Below are positions 1 to 8,272 of a stretch of DNA of 64,000 bases, piece by piece. The stretch is from Streptomyces canus (lineage in GTDB: Bacteria; Actinomycetota; Actinomycetes; Streptomycetales; Streptomycetaceae). The position numbers and the translations under genes were made by a program. Within the stretch, counting starts at the first letter, position 1; the number at the start of each line of letters is the position of its first letter. The stretch is from positions 2,699,001 through 2,763,000 of the forward strand of contig NZ_JAUSYQ010000002.1 of assembly GCF_030816965.1 (NCBI RefSeq), written 5' to 3'. The notes below the pieces were generated by a model. That model had not been told where the DNA came from. It made no database searches and was given only the letters and a program-made list of their open reading frames with translations.

Positions 1-2316
1 GTGCAGGCCGCCTTCCTGCTCGGGGTGCAGACGGTCGTGGGCGCGGTGACCCGGCGGATCCCGCTGGCCCGTCCTCTGACGGTGGCGGCCCAGACCCTCG
101 TCACGCTGGTCATGCTGACCCTGATCTTCGCCCGGGACCAGGCCCTCTTCGGGCTGATCCCCGGCCCGGGCGCCTTCGTGCACTTCGGGGACCTGCTCCA
201 GCAGGGCGGCGATGACATCGCGCGCTACGCGATCCCGGCGCCGCTGGCGTCCGAGGGCATCAAGCTGATGGTCTTCGGCGGTGTCCTGATCATCGGACTC
301 GTGGTGGACACCCTCGCGGTGACCTTCCGCAGCGCGGCGCCGGCGGGCCTGCCGCTGCTCGCGCTGTACTCCGTCGCCGCGGGACTGTCCGAAGGCCACG
401 GCGGCTGGTTCTGGTTCCTGGTCGCGGCGGCCGGCTATCTGCTGCTGCTTCTGGCCGAGGGGCGCGAGCGGCTCTCGCAGTGGGGTCGCGTCTTCGGCGG
501 GGCCGCGCGCGGCCCGGGCGCCGACTCCGGGCCGGTGGCGCCGGTGCGCACCGGCCGGCGGATCGGCGTGGCGAGCCTCGGCATCGCCCTCGTGGTATCG
601 GCCGCTCTGCCCGCGATGAACGGCGGCCTCCTGGACGCCACCGGGGCGGGCGTGGGCGCCGGAAACGGCAACGGCGGCACGATCTCCGCCGTGAACCCGC
701 TGCTCACCCTGCGCGACAGCCTGAACGTGGACGAGGACCGCCAGGTCCTGTCCGTGCGGACCGGGAGCAGCACCGACATCTCCAACCTGTACCTGCGGAT
801 CGTCTCCTTGGACGAATTCGACGGCCGGACCTGGAAGCCGTCCAAGCGGCCCATCAAGGCCGTACCGGACGACTTCCCCACCCCGGTCGGCCTCGGCGGC
901 GACGTCAAACGCGCGGAGGTGGAGACGACCATCCAGGCGGCGAACTGGTACGCGCAGGACTACCTGCCGATGCCGTACCCGCCGAGCGGCGTCAAGATCC
1001 GGGGCAGCTGGCGCTACGAGCCCGAGGGGATGGCGCTCGTCGGTGACCACGGGCAGAACACGCGCGGGCTGACGTACCAGGTGAAGAGCCTGGACGTGCA
1101 GCCGACGGCCGAGCAGCTCGCGTCGGCGCCGACCGCGCCCGCGGCCATCGAGCGCGACTACACCAAGCTGCCCGACTCGGTGCCGTCGGTGGTGGCCAAG
1201 ACCGCCCGCGAGGTCACCGCGGGCGCGAAGAACCCCTATGAGCAGGCGGTCGCGCTTCAGGACTACTTCGCGGTGAACGGCGGCTTCGAGTACGACACCA
1301 AGGTGGAGGTCGGCGACGGGCCCAACGCGATCGCCAACTTCCTGCGGGACAAGCAGGGCTTCTGCGTGCACTTCTCCTTCGCCATGGCGGCGATGGCCCG
1401 CTCCCTGGGCATTCCGGCCCGGGTCGCGGTGGGCTTCGCGCCCGGCACCCCGCAGGCGGACGGCTCGATCTCGGTGGGGCTCAAGGACGCCCACGCCTGG
1501 CCCGAGCTGTACTTCGAGGGGGTGGGCTGGACCCGCTTCGAGCCCACCCCGACCCGGGGCACGGTGCCCTCGTACACCGTCCCGGATGCCACCGGCAATC
1601 TGACCCCCGACGTGCCGCGGCCGTCCGCGGGTTCGTCCACGGAGCCGTCGGCCTCCCCCTCGGCGAGCGAGAGCTGCTCGGCCCAGCTGCGCAAGCTGGA
1701 GGCGTGCGACAGCGCGTCGCCCGCGGCCGCGGCGGCCGGGGACGGTGGCGGCCCCTGGTGGGCCGTACAGGGCCAGTGGTGGTACCTGAAGATGCTGTTC
1801 TGGGTGTTCGTGGGGCTGGCCGTGCTGTCGATCCCCTTGGCGCCGATGCTGTGGCGGCTGCGCACCCGTTCGGTACGCCTGGGCGGGCACGGCCGCAGTG
1901 ACGCGGATGCCGCCGCGCACGCCTTGGCGGCCTGGCAGGAGCTGACGGACACGGCGTGGGACTTCGGGATCCTGCCGGACGACTCGCAGACGCCGCGCAA
2001 GGCGGCGGCGCGGATCGTACGTCTCGGGCATCTCGATCCGACGGCCGCGGCCTCGGTGCACCGGGTGGCGGACGCCGTGGAGCAGGTCCTCTACGCCCCG
2101 CGCCCCCGGCCGACGGCCGGCCTCGCCCAGGACGTCCACCGGGTGATCGGCGGACTGCGCGGCTCGGTCGGCCGGGTCACGCGGGTGCGCGCGCTGATCG
2201 CCCCGCGTTCCACCGCACGGGTGGTCTGGGCGGCGTCGGAGTGGTGGGCCGGGATCAGGACACGTGCGGCGGCGATCCGGCCGACCCTGCGCAAGCCGTT
2301 CGGTCAGCAAGGCTGA
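1..2316 (+). CDS. transglutaminase-like membrane protein (TgpA/DUF3488 type), probably 5'-truncated
   Basis: Multi-pass membrane protein with an extracytoplasmic transglutaminase-like domain. Several hydrophobic segments fill the first ~200 residues. The core domain follows, with Cys455 in QGFCVHFS and His498 in DAHAWPEL. The third triad position lies near WTRFEPTPT, where Glu stands in place of the more usual Asp. A Pro/Ser-rich linker, one further membrane segment (WWYLKMLFWVFVGLAVL) and a cytoplasmic DUF4129-like tail follow. The family usually has one or two more N-terminal membrane helices, and the reading frame is open to the first base, so the true start probably lies upstream of the window. 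In Streptomyces such genes sit with MoxR ATPase and DUF58 genes near the division cluster; those partners are not visible here. The biochemical role is unproven. Confidence 0.85.
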   Translation: MQAAFLLGVQTVVGAVTRRIPLARPLTVAAQTLVTLVMLTLIFARDQALFGLIPGPGAFVHFGDLLQQGGDDIARYAIPAPLASEGIKLMVFGGVLIIGLVVDTLAVTFRSAAPAGLPLLALYSVAAGLSEGHGGWFWFLVAAAGYLLLLLAEGRERLSQWGRVFGGAARGPGADSGPVAPVRTGRRIGVASLGIALVVSAALPAMNGGLLDATGAGVGAGNGNGGTISAVNPLLTLRDSLNVDEDRQVLSVRTGSSTDISNLYLRIVSLDEFDGRTWKPSKRPIKAVPDDFPTPVGLGGDVKRAEVETTIQAANWYAQDYLPMPYPPSGVKIRGSWRYEPEGMALVGDHGQNTRGLTYQVKSLDVQPTAEQLASAPTAPAAIERDYTKLPDSVPSVVAKTAREVTAGAKNPYEQAVALQDYFAVNGGFEYDTKVEVGDGPNAIANFLRDKQGFCVHFSFAMAAMARSLGIPARVAVGFAPGTPQADGSISVGLKDAHAWPELYFEGVGWTRFEPTPTRGTVPSYTVPDATGNLTPDVPRPSAGSSTEPSASPSASESCSAQLRKLEACDSASPAAAAAGDGGGPWWAVQGQWWYLKMLFWVFVGLAVLSIPLAPMLWRLRTRSVRLGGHGRSDADAAAHALAAWQELTDTAWDFGILPDDSQTPRKAAARIVRLGHLDPTAAASVHRVADAVEQVLYAPRPRPTAGLAQDVHRVIGGLRGSVGRVTRVRALIAPRSTARVVWAASEWWAGIRTRAAAIRPTLRKPFGQQG

Positions 2317-2343
2317 AAAGCACCGCACGCAGAGGGCGGAACG

Positions 2344-2380
2344 ACGGTGGCCCGAGCCTTTCAAAGGCCCGGGCCACCGT
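2344..2380 (+). terminator. intrinsic terminator after the transglutaminase-like gene
   Basis: An 18-bp stem with a single mismatch (arms beginning ACGGTGGCCCG and ending CGGGCCACCGT) lies about 28 bases after the stop codon, and GTGTTTCG follows. It lacks a long U-tract, as is usual for Streptomyces terminators. Confidence 0.7.
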
Positions 2381-2455
2381 GTTTCGCGGGGTGGGAGTGC
2401 CCTGCGGAGACGGGTGGGGTGACGTCCTGAGGACATGCGCGAGCTTGGGGACATG

Positions 2456-2497
2456 TCTGAAGGGGTGAGCACCCGGCTGGGTGCTCACCCCTTCAGA
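2456..2497. terminator. perfect 19-bp inverted repeat, terminator
   Basis: The arms TCTGAAGGGGTGAGCACCC and its exact complement are separated by the 4-base loop GGCT. It sits 30 bases beyond the stop of the minus-strand DUF3040 gene and also follows the plus-strand terminator, so it can serve converging transcription from both sides. Confidence 0.75.
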
Positions 2498-2526
2498 ACG
2501 TCTGTGGGAGCTGCTCGGCGGGCTGG

Positions 2527-2922
2527 CTACTGGCCGCCCTGTTCGTCTCGTCGCCGCTGCCAGCGCTGCTCGATCCGATCCATCATCGAGCGCTTCTGAC
2601 GTCCCTGGCGACGGGCATGCGGGGCGCCCGCGGCAGGCTGCTCGCCCGGCTTGGGGGCCTTGCGCCAGCCGGTCACGGCGAGTACCGCGCAACCCAGCAT
2701 GACGAGGAACCCCACCACACTGAGCCACACCTGCTTGGCGACCATACCGGCCATGAGGAGCGCGATACCTACGAGGAAGCCGGCAACTGCCTGGTAGACC
2801 CGCCGCCGGGTGTACGTACGCAGCCCGCTTCCCTCGAGCGCCGACGCGAACTTGGGATCTTCGGCGTACAGCGCTCGCTCCATCTGCTCGAGCATGCGCT
2901 GCTCGTGCTCCGAGAGCGGCAC
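2527..2922 (-). CDS. DUF3040 family small membrane protein
   Basis: A 131-residue protein. The N-terminus PLSEHEQRMLEQMERALYAED is the hallmark of the actinobacterial DUF3040 family. Two membrane helices (about residues 43-62 and 65-84) are joined by a short loop. The C-terminal tail is strongly basic and rich in Arg/Gln (RIEQRWQRRRDEQ). The GTG start was chosen because it gives the canonical family N-terminus and follows a strong ribosome site (GAGGAGG) at good spacing. The frame stays open for 78 codons upstream, but that translation is Pro/Arg-rich and unlike the family. In Streptomyces and mycobacteria the gene lies near the division cluster. Function is unknown. Confidence 0.88.
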   Translation of the reverse strand: MPLSEHEQRMLEQMERALYAEDPKFASALEGSGLRTYTRRRVYQAVAGFLVGIALLMAGMVAKQVWLSVVGFLVMLGCAVLAVTGWRKAPKPGEQPAAGAPHARRQGRQKRSMMDRIEQRWQRRRDEQGGQ

Positions 2923-3199
2923 GGAGTCCTCCTCATCGTGCAGTCGCCGGGGCGACTCGGGGGGTCCCTTCAGGATAGGCAGGGAATCGCCCCCGTGAAA
3001 CCCGCCCCTCTGCGCCAATTGGCCAACCGGATTCCGCCATGCACGCTCCGGCTGCTGAATCTTGTCATTCCCCAGCGGCCGTCCCGTCATGCCGGGCGGT
3101 CTCCCTCGATCATACGGCGCTGCGCGCGCGATCGGGGGGCCTGTGGCGTACTCCATGTGCCATCAAGTACCTGATCAGCACTCCGGCACAGGGGACGGC

Positions 3200-3970
3200 T
3201 CAGGCCTCGGCGGCCTCCCGGGTCTCGCCGAGCACATGGAGCTGCGTGGCCACGGAGTGGAAGGCGGGGAGCTCGGCCGCCGCCTCCTCCAGCTTCAGCA
3301 GGGCGTCCAGGGCACCGGGCTCGGTGTCCACGAGCACGCCGGGGACGAGGTCGGCGAAGACCCGCACACCGTGCACCGCGCCCACGGTGAGGCCCGCGCC
3401 CTCGACGAGCGCGGTGAGCTGTTCGGCGGTGAAGCGGCGCGGCACAGGGTCGCCGTCGCCCCAGCGGCCGTTCGGGTCGCCGAGCGCCTGCCTGGCCTCC
3501 TTGAAGTGGCCGGCCAGGGCCCGGGCGAGCACGGCGCCGCCGAGACCGGCGGCGAGCAGACTGAGGACGCCCTCGGGGCGCAGGGCGGCCACGACGTTGC
3601 GCACGCCCTCGGCCGGGTCGTCCACGTACTCCAGGACGCCGTGGCACAGCACCACGTCGTAGCCGCCGCGCTCGGCGACGTCGAAGAGGCCGTGGGCGTC
3701 GCCCTGGACACCTCGCACCCGGTCGGCGACGCCGGCCTCGGCCGCGCGGCGCTCCAGGGCGAACAGCGCGTTCGGGCTGGGGTCGACGACGGTGACCTGG
3801 TGGCCGAGGCGGGCGACGGGCACGGCGAAGTTGCCGCTGCCGCCTCCGGTGTCGAGGACGTCCAGCGCCTGGCGTCCCGTGGCCTTGACCCGGCGGTCGA
3901 GGGCGTCCTGGAGGACCTCCCAGACCACGGCGGTACGGAGAGAGGCGCGGGGTCGCATCGGGTCCGACAC
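3200..3970 (-). CDS. class I SAM-dependent methyltransferase
   Basis: A 256-residue Rossmann-fold methyltransferase. Motif I is VLDTGGGSGN at residues 38-47. The acidic end of strand beta2 is in VTVVDPSPN, and the post-motif region is VLCHGVLEYVDDPAEGV, a pattern typical of UbiE/Methyltransf_11-type enzymes. The GTG start gives SDPMRPRASL, and an ATG five codons downstream is an alternative. It is transcribed away from the gene-poor stretch on its upstream side. The substrate cannot be inferred; neither the DUF3040 gene nor the HEPN gene nearby suggests a pathway. Confidence 0.88.
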   Translation of the reverse strand: MSDPMRPRASLRTAVVWEVLQDALDRRVKATGRQALDVLDTGGGSGNFAVPVARLGHQVTVVDPSPNALFALERRAAEAGVADRVRGVQGDAHGLFDVAERGGYDVVLCHGVLEYVDDPAEGVRNVVAALRPEGVLSLLAAGLGGAVLARALAGHFKEARQALGDPNGRWGDGDPVPRRFTAEQLTALVEGAGLTVGAVHGVRVFADLVPGVLVDTEPGALDALLKLEEAAAELPAFHSVATQLHVLGETREAAEA

Positions 3971-4655
3971 GGCAGTTGACTCCTCGGCGCGGCACCGCCC
4001 GTTGCACGGCGGAGCGATCGGGGCGCCTTCCCGGCCGGGGGCATGGACGGGGAAGGCTTCAGGCGCTCCCCACCCTATTGCCTCCGCCGCCGCGCCCAGC
4101 CATCACGGTGCCACGGCCAGGGACACGTCCCACCGGGCGGGGCGGCGGGAACCGAGGGGCGCCGGGTGGGGCACGTGGCGGTACGAGGAGAGGCTTGGCG
4201 GGGCGATCCGCGGAGGGGCGCTCCGCGGCACACTCCGGGCCGAGAAGGCGACACCTGAGACTCGGCTGGGTGGCCCACGGGCGGGTGCCTGCGATCCGCG
4301 GCGGGCAAGACGCGGAGACGGCACCTACGGCTCGGCAGGATGGTCCACGGAGGGCGGCTCCGCGGCACACTCCGGGCCGAGAAGGCGACACCTGAGACTC
4401 GGCTGGGTGGCTCACAGGCGGGTGCCTGCGATCCGCGCCGGGTCGAGACAGGGAGGCGCGGTGCCCACGCCGGTCGAGGGGCGGTTTGCCGGGGCACCGC
4501 GGGGGTGCGTCCTGGGTCTCCCTCGCGACACGTGCCCCGGCCCCCACCCGCGAGGCGTCCATCCAGGCCGCCGTCGGCGAGACGGTCTCTGGACCACCCC
4601 CTGGGGTACGAGTCCCCGAGTCGTGGCCGCATCCCGGCCACGAGCGTGCCGCGCT
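3971..4655. other. gene-poor intergenic stretch with duplicated GC-rich blocks
   Basis: No reading frame here has a start, ribosome site and protein-like composition together. The open frames on both strands are Arg/Pro/Gly-rich, as expected of noncoding very-high-GC DNA. The stretch carries an imperfect direct duplication, annotated separately, and short hairpins such as CCGCGGA/TCCGCGG near 4208-4228. It also holds the promoter of the methyltransferase gene and the 3' flank of the HEPN gene. Confidence 0.6.
4213..4447. repeat. imperfect direct repeat, two ~100-bp copies 137 bp apart
   Basis: The block starting CTCCGCGGCACACTCCGG at 4221 recurs at 4358. It is identical for about 53 bases and then diverges gradually through GCGGGTGCCTGCGATCCGCG. 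Between the copies, CACCTACGGCTCGGCAGGAT followed by GGTCCACGG looks like a degenerate half-copy of the same unit (compare CACCTGAGACTCGGCTGGGT followed by GGCCCACGG). Each unit ends in a CCGCGG-containing hairpin. Confidence 0.8.
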
Positions 4656-5231
4656 TCAGCCCGCGTCCGGAAAGTCGCGGTCACGGTCGGGATCGCCGGC
4701 GTCCCCCTCGGGCTGGTCCGCGTCCTGGCGTGGTTGGGGCAGGACCGGCTGGAGCACCAGCATCCGCTCGACGAGACGCAGGAACATCGCCACGTCGCGT
4801 ATGAGGTCGTCCGCGTCCCGGCGGCTGGCCGCGCCCTGGATGCCGGCCTCGGCCCGGGCGCGGCGCCGGGCCCCGGAGGCGAACAGCGCGCTCCACTCGG
4901 TGAGCTCGGGTGCTATCTCGGGAAGCACTTCCCAGGCGCTCCGGATCTTGGCGCGACGTCGGGGCGTGGGCTCCGGACGCCCCCGCGCGGCGAGCACGGC
5001 GGCCGCGGTGCGCAGCGCGGCGAGGTGCGCCGTCGCATAGCGCTCGTTCGACGTCTCCAGCGCCGAGGCCTCGTCGAGGCCGGCGCGGGCCTGGGCGAGC
5101 AGGTCGAGGGCGGCGGGCGGGGCCGTCGCCCGGCGCAGGACGGGGTGTACGTCGCTCGCCGGGCCGGTCAGTGAGGGGGCAGGGCCGGTGGCGCGGCGCC
5201 GACGGGCGGCGGCTGCGTGATAGCTGGCCAT
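4656..5231 (-). CDS. SAV_6107-type HEPN domain protein
   Basis: A 191-residue, mostly alpha-helical protein. The core (about residues 35-145) resembles the actinobacterial HEPN family named after S. avermitilis SAV_6107: an LDLLAQARAGLDEA helix, then NERYATAHLAALRTAAAVLAA, then helices around the conserved RSAWEVLPEIAPELTEWSALFASGA. The tail is acidic, Asp/Pro-rich and low-complexity. The canonical RNase Rx4-6H motif of toxin HEPNs is not obvious, so catalytic activity is uncertain. The start ATG is preceded by AGGAGG in the minus sense. Assignment rests on recalled family features; the function is unknown. Confidence 0.75.
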   Translation of the reverse strand: MASYHAAAARRRRATGPAPSLTGPASDVHPVLRRATAPPAALDLLAQARAGLDEASALETSNERYATAHLAALRTAAAVLAARGRPEPTPRRRAKIRSAWEVLPEIAPELTEWSALFASGARRRARAEAGIQGAASRRDADDLIRDVAMFLRLVERMLVLQPVLPQPRQDADQPEGDAGDPDRDRDFPDAG

Positions 5232-5365
5232 GACGAACCTCCTGTCGTCTGGTTGCCGGCACGTCCCGCTACGGAGTGCCGTATGTGCCCATCGTGAGGT
5301 ATGCCACTGACAATCCGTTCTGACCTGGGCTTTTGCTTCGATCGAAGGTTCGGGTTAGTTTTTGC

Positions 5366-5379
5366 ACTGACCAGTCAGT
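5366..5379. promoter_or_regulatory. TetR-type operator candidate for the exporter cassette
   Basis: ACTGACCAGTCAGT is a near-palindrome of the TGAC-N2-GTCA class bound by many TetR regulators. It lies about 40 bases before the ABC ATPase start codon and within likely promoter DNA. The TetR gene closing the same cassette is the natural candidate regulator. This is inference from position and symmetry. Confidence 0.55.
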
Positions 5380-5416
5380 TCAAAAAGTTCTCGGTTCAAG
5401 AAGATCAGGGGGTGAC

Positions 5417-6169
5417 ATGGACGGAGTCGCTGTCACGGCCGAAGGTTTCGGGCTCAAGGGGCCTCGCGGCTGGGCCTTCCGCGGGATCGACCTCGCCGCC
5501 GAGCCCGGCGCGTTGATCGCCGTGGAGGGGCCCTCGGGGTCCGGTCGCACGAGCCTGCTGCTCGCGCTCACTGGGCGGATGAAGGCCACCGAGGGGACGG
5601 CGACGGTGGGCGGGGCGCGGCTGCCGAAACAGCTGGCGGCGGTGCGCCGGTTCAGCGCGCCGGCGAACGTCGCCGGGGTCACCGACCTCGACCCGGCCCT
5701 GACTGTCGCCGAGCACTTGCGTGAACGGGCGCTGCTGCAGCGCCGGTTCGGCGATTCGGTGCGCGCGCTGCTGCGGCCGCGTGAGGAGCGTAGGTCCGAG
5801 GCGAGGCTGAGGATCGACACCGCGCTGACGTCCGCCGGGCTCGACCGGGAAGCGCTGCCCAAGGGCGCGCGAACGGCCGTACGTGATCTGGAACGCCTGG
5901 AGGCCCTGCGGCTGTCGATCGCCCTGGCCCTGATCGGCCGCCCGCGGCTGCTCGCCGTCGACGACCTGGACCTGAAGCTGTCGGACGCCGAGCGGACCGA
6001 GGCCTGGGCGCTGCTGAGGTCCCTCGCCGCGGCCGGGACGACGGTCGTGGCGGTGGGCAGTGAGGCCCCGGAGGACGCCGTGACGGTGTCCACGCGACCT
6101 GAACCGCAACAGGACACGCAAACCCGGAAGGAGAAGGCCGATGCGCTCGCCGAAACTGGCCGCGCTTGA
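5417..6169 (+). CDS. degenerate ABC transporter ATP-binding protein
   Basis: A 250-residue nucleotide-binding-domain protein, presumed partner of the membrane protein encoded immediately downstream. The fold is ABC-like, but each key motif deviates. The Walker A is GPSGSGRT (residues 38-45), with Arg44 where the catalytic Lys is expected. The signature region reads RDLERLEALRLSIALAL instead of LSGGQ. The Walker B is LLAVDDLD, with Asp replacing the catalytic Glu. The switch region VVAVGSEAP lacks the His. It may therefore bind but hydrolyse ATP poorly. The next gene begins inside this one (29-bp overlap), which indicates translational coupling. The ATG was chosen because it follows an AGGGGGTGAC ribosome site. 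Confidence 0.85.
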   Translation: MDGVAVTAEGFGLKGPRGWAFRGIDLAAEPGALIAVEGPSGSGRTSLLLALTGRMKATEGTATVGGARLPKQLAAVRRFSAPANVAGVTDLDPALTVAEHLRERALLQRRFGDSVRALLRPREERRSEARLRIDTALTSAGLDREALPKGARTAVRDLERLEALRLSIALALIGRPRLLAVDDLDLKLSDAERTEAWALLRSLAAAGTTVVAVGSEAPEDAVTVSTRPEPQQDTQTRKEKADALAETGRA

Positions 6170-8225
6170 GCTGCGCCGCTTCGGCAGGGGGAAGCTCCCG
6201 CGCGCCGCCCTTGTGGCGCTGCTCGTGTTGCCGCTGCTGTACGGCGCCCTGTATCTGTGGTCCTTCTGGGACCCGTACGGCCGCCTGGACCGCATCCCCG
6301 TCGCCCTCGTGAACGACGACAGGGGCGCCACCGCCGACGGCAGAAAACTGACCGCGGGCGACGACCTCACCAAGGGGTTGCGCGAGAGCGACACCTTCGA
6401 CTGGCACCAGGTGAGCGCCGCCGAGGCACGCAAGGGTGTCGAGAACGGCACCTACTACCTGTCGCTGACCATGCCGGCCGACTTCAGCAAGAAGATCGCC
6501 TCCAGTGCCGGGAACTCCCCCGAGACCGGCGCCCTCCAGGTCCGTACGAACGACTCGAACAACTACATCGTCGGGCAGATCTCACGGACAGTCTTCGCCG
6601 AGGTGCGCCAAGCCGCGTCCACGAAGGCGTCGCGATCCTTCCTGGACCGGATCTTCATCTCCTTCTCCGACATCCACGGGGCCACGGTGAAGGCCGCCGA
6701 CGGGGCCGATGACCTGGAAGGCGGCATCGGCAAGGCGGAGAAGGGATCCGAGGACCTCGCCACGGGCCTGAAGGACGCCGAGGCGGGCAGCGGGCAGCTC
6801 TCCGACGGGCTGGCGAAGCTCGACACGGGTTCGGGCGACCTCGCGGACGGCGCACAGCAGGTCGCCGACGGGACGCAGAGCCTCGCCGACAAGGTCAACG
6901 GGGTCGCGGACAAGGTGGGTCCCTTCCTCGAAGGCAACGAGAAGGCCATCGGCGACACCGCCCGGCTCGTCGCCGACTCGGCCGGAGCCGTCCGCCACAA
7001 CCTCGACACCCTGGTGAGGACCGCCCCGGCGGCCGCCGAGGGGGCCCATGAGGCCGCCGACTCCCTGAACGCCGTCCATAAGGCGCGCTGTACGGACCCC
7101 GTACTGCCTGACCCCGCCTGCGCCGACCTGAAGAAGGCCGAGCAGGCTGCCGCCGACGTGGCGAAGGTCGCCGACGACGTCAACGCTCTCGTCGCCGACC
7201 AGAACGGCGATCTGAAGAAGCTCGACAGCCGGCTCGCCACCCTCCAGCAGCAGGCCCGAGCACTCGCCGACCGGGCGCCCCGCCTCTCCGAGGACCTGGA
7301 CGACGCCGTAGCGAAGATCAACAAGCTGAACCAGGGCGCGGGCAAGGTCGCCGCGGGCGCCAGGACGCTCCACTCCGGCCTCGGCACCGCGAGGACCGGC
7401 GCACAGGACCTGAACGAGGGCGTCGGCCGGCTCAAGACCGGGGCCGACGACCTGAGCGGCGGCATGTACAAGCTCGCGGACGGCTCCGAGAAGCTCTCCG
7501 ACGGGCTGCACGACGGCGCATCGCAGATCCCCGACTACGACAAGAAGGACCGCGACCGGCGCACCGACGTGATGGCGGATCCGGTCCAACTGGTCTCAAG
7601 GGACCTGCACAAGGCGCCGAACTACGGCACGGGGTTCGCCCCGTACTTCATCCCGCTGTCCCTGTGGGTGGGCGCGATGGTGGCGTACATGCTGATCACA
7701 CCGATGAACCGGCGTGCGCTCGCCGCCGGTGCCGCGGCCTGGCGGATCGCGCTGGCCGGGTGGCTGCCCGTGGTGGCGATCGGAGTGCTGCAGACGGTGG
7801 CGCTGATGTCGGTGCTGCACTGGGCGATCGGCCTGCAGATGGCGCGGGCGGCCGGGACCGTGGGCTTCCTCTTCCTGGTGACGGCCTGCTTCGCGGCGAT
7901 CGTCCAATGGCTGAACGCACGCTTCGGAGCGGCGGGCCGGATCCTCGTCCTGGCGCTCCTGATGCTCCAGCTGACGTCCGCGGGCGGCACCTACCCCGTC
8001 CAGACCAGTCCGGGCTTCTTCAACGCGATCCATCCCTTCCTGCCGATGAGCTACGTCGTGGAGGCCCTCAGGAGGCTCATCACGGGCGGCGGTCTCACTC
8101 CGGTGTGGCACGCGTGCGTGGTGCTCCTCGCCTTCACCGCCGGCGCCCTCGCGCTGACCGCCCTGTCGGCCCGCCGCCGGCAGGTGTGGACGCTGGACAG
8201 ACTGCACCCGGAGCTGACCCTGTGA
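6141..8225 (+). CDS. YhgE/Pip domain ABC-2-type membrane protein
   Basis: A 694-residue membrane protein. It has one N-terminal helix (ALVALLVLPLLYGALYLWSF), the YhgE/Pip N-terminal signature around YGRLDRIPVALVNDDRGA, and a long extracytoplasmic region. That region has repeated Ala/Asp/Gly heptad-like segments (LADGAQQVADGTQSLADKV and similar) typical of the X-Asp-Gly pseudo-repeats in this family. A C-terminal ABC-2-like block of about five helices follows from residue ~495. Relatives include phage infection protein Pip and ESX/type VII-associated YhgE/EsaA proteins, and Streptomyces members sit with small ABC ATPases and TetR regulators. It is probably exported in complex with, or energised by, the preceding ATPase. 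Substrate unknown. Confidence 0.88.
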   Translation: MRSPKLAALELRRFGRGKLPRAALVALLVLPLLYGALYLWSFWDPYGRLDRIPVALVNDDRGATADGRKLTAGDDLTKGLRESDTFDWHQVSAAEARKGVENGTYYLSLTMPADFSKKIASSAGNSPETGALQVRTNDSNNYIVGQISRTVFAEVRQAASTKASRSFLDRIFISFSDIHGATVKAADGADDLEGGIGKAEKGSEDLATGLKDAEAGSGQLSDGLAKLDTGSGDLADGAQQVADGTQSLADKVNGVADKVGPFLEGNEKAIGDTARLVADSAGAVRHNLDTLVRTAPAAAEGAHEAADSLNAVHKARCTDPVLPDPACADLKKAEQAAADVAKVADDVNALVADQNGDLKKLDSRLATLQQQARALADRAPRLSEDLDDAVAKINKLNQGAGKVAAGARTLHSGLGTARTGAQDLNEGVGRLKTGADDLSGGMYKLADGSEKLSDGLHDGASQIPDYDKKDRDRRTDVMADPVQLVSRDLHKAPNYGTGFAPYFIPLSLWVGAMVAYMLITPMNRRALAAGAAAWRIALAGWLPVVAIGVLQTVALMSVLHWAIGLQMARAAGTVGFLFLVTACFAAIVQWLNARFGAAGRILVLALLMLQLTSAGGTYPVQTSPGFFNAIHPFLPMSYVVEALRRLITGGGLTPVWHACVVLLAFTAGALALTALSARRRQVWTLDRLHPELTL

Positions 8226-8272
8226 GCTCTTCCGCGACATCAGGGGCGGCCTCACCTGTGAGAATCAGAACC

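Noticed and set aside
3792..5174. A 460-codon plus-strand open frame across the gene-poor repeat stretch
   Set aside because: It overlaps two real minus-strand genes and has Arg/Gly/Pro composition without motif or start signal.
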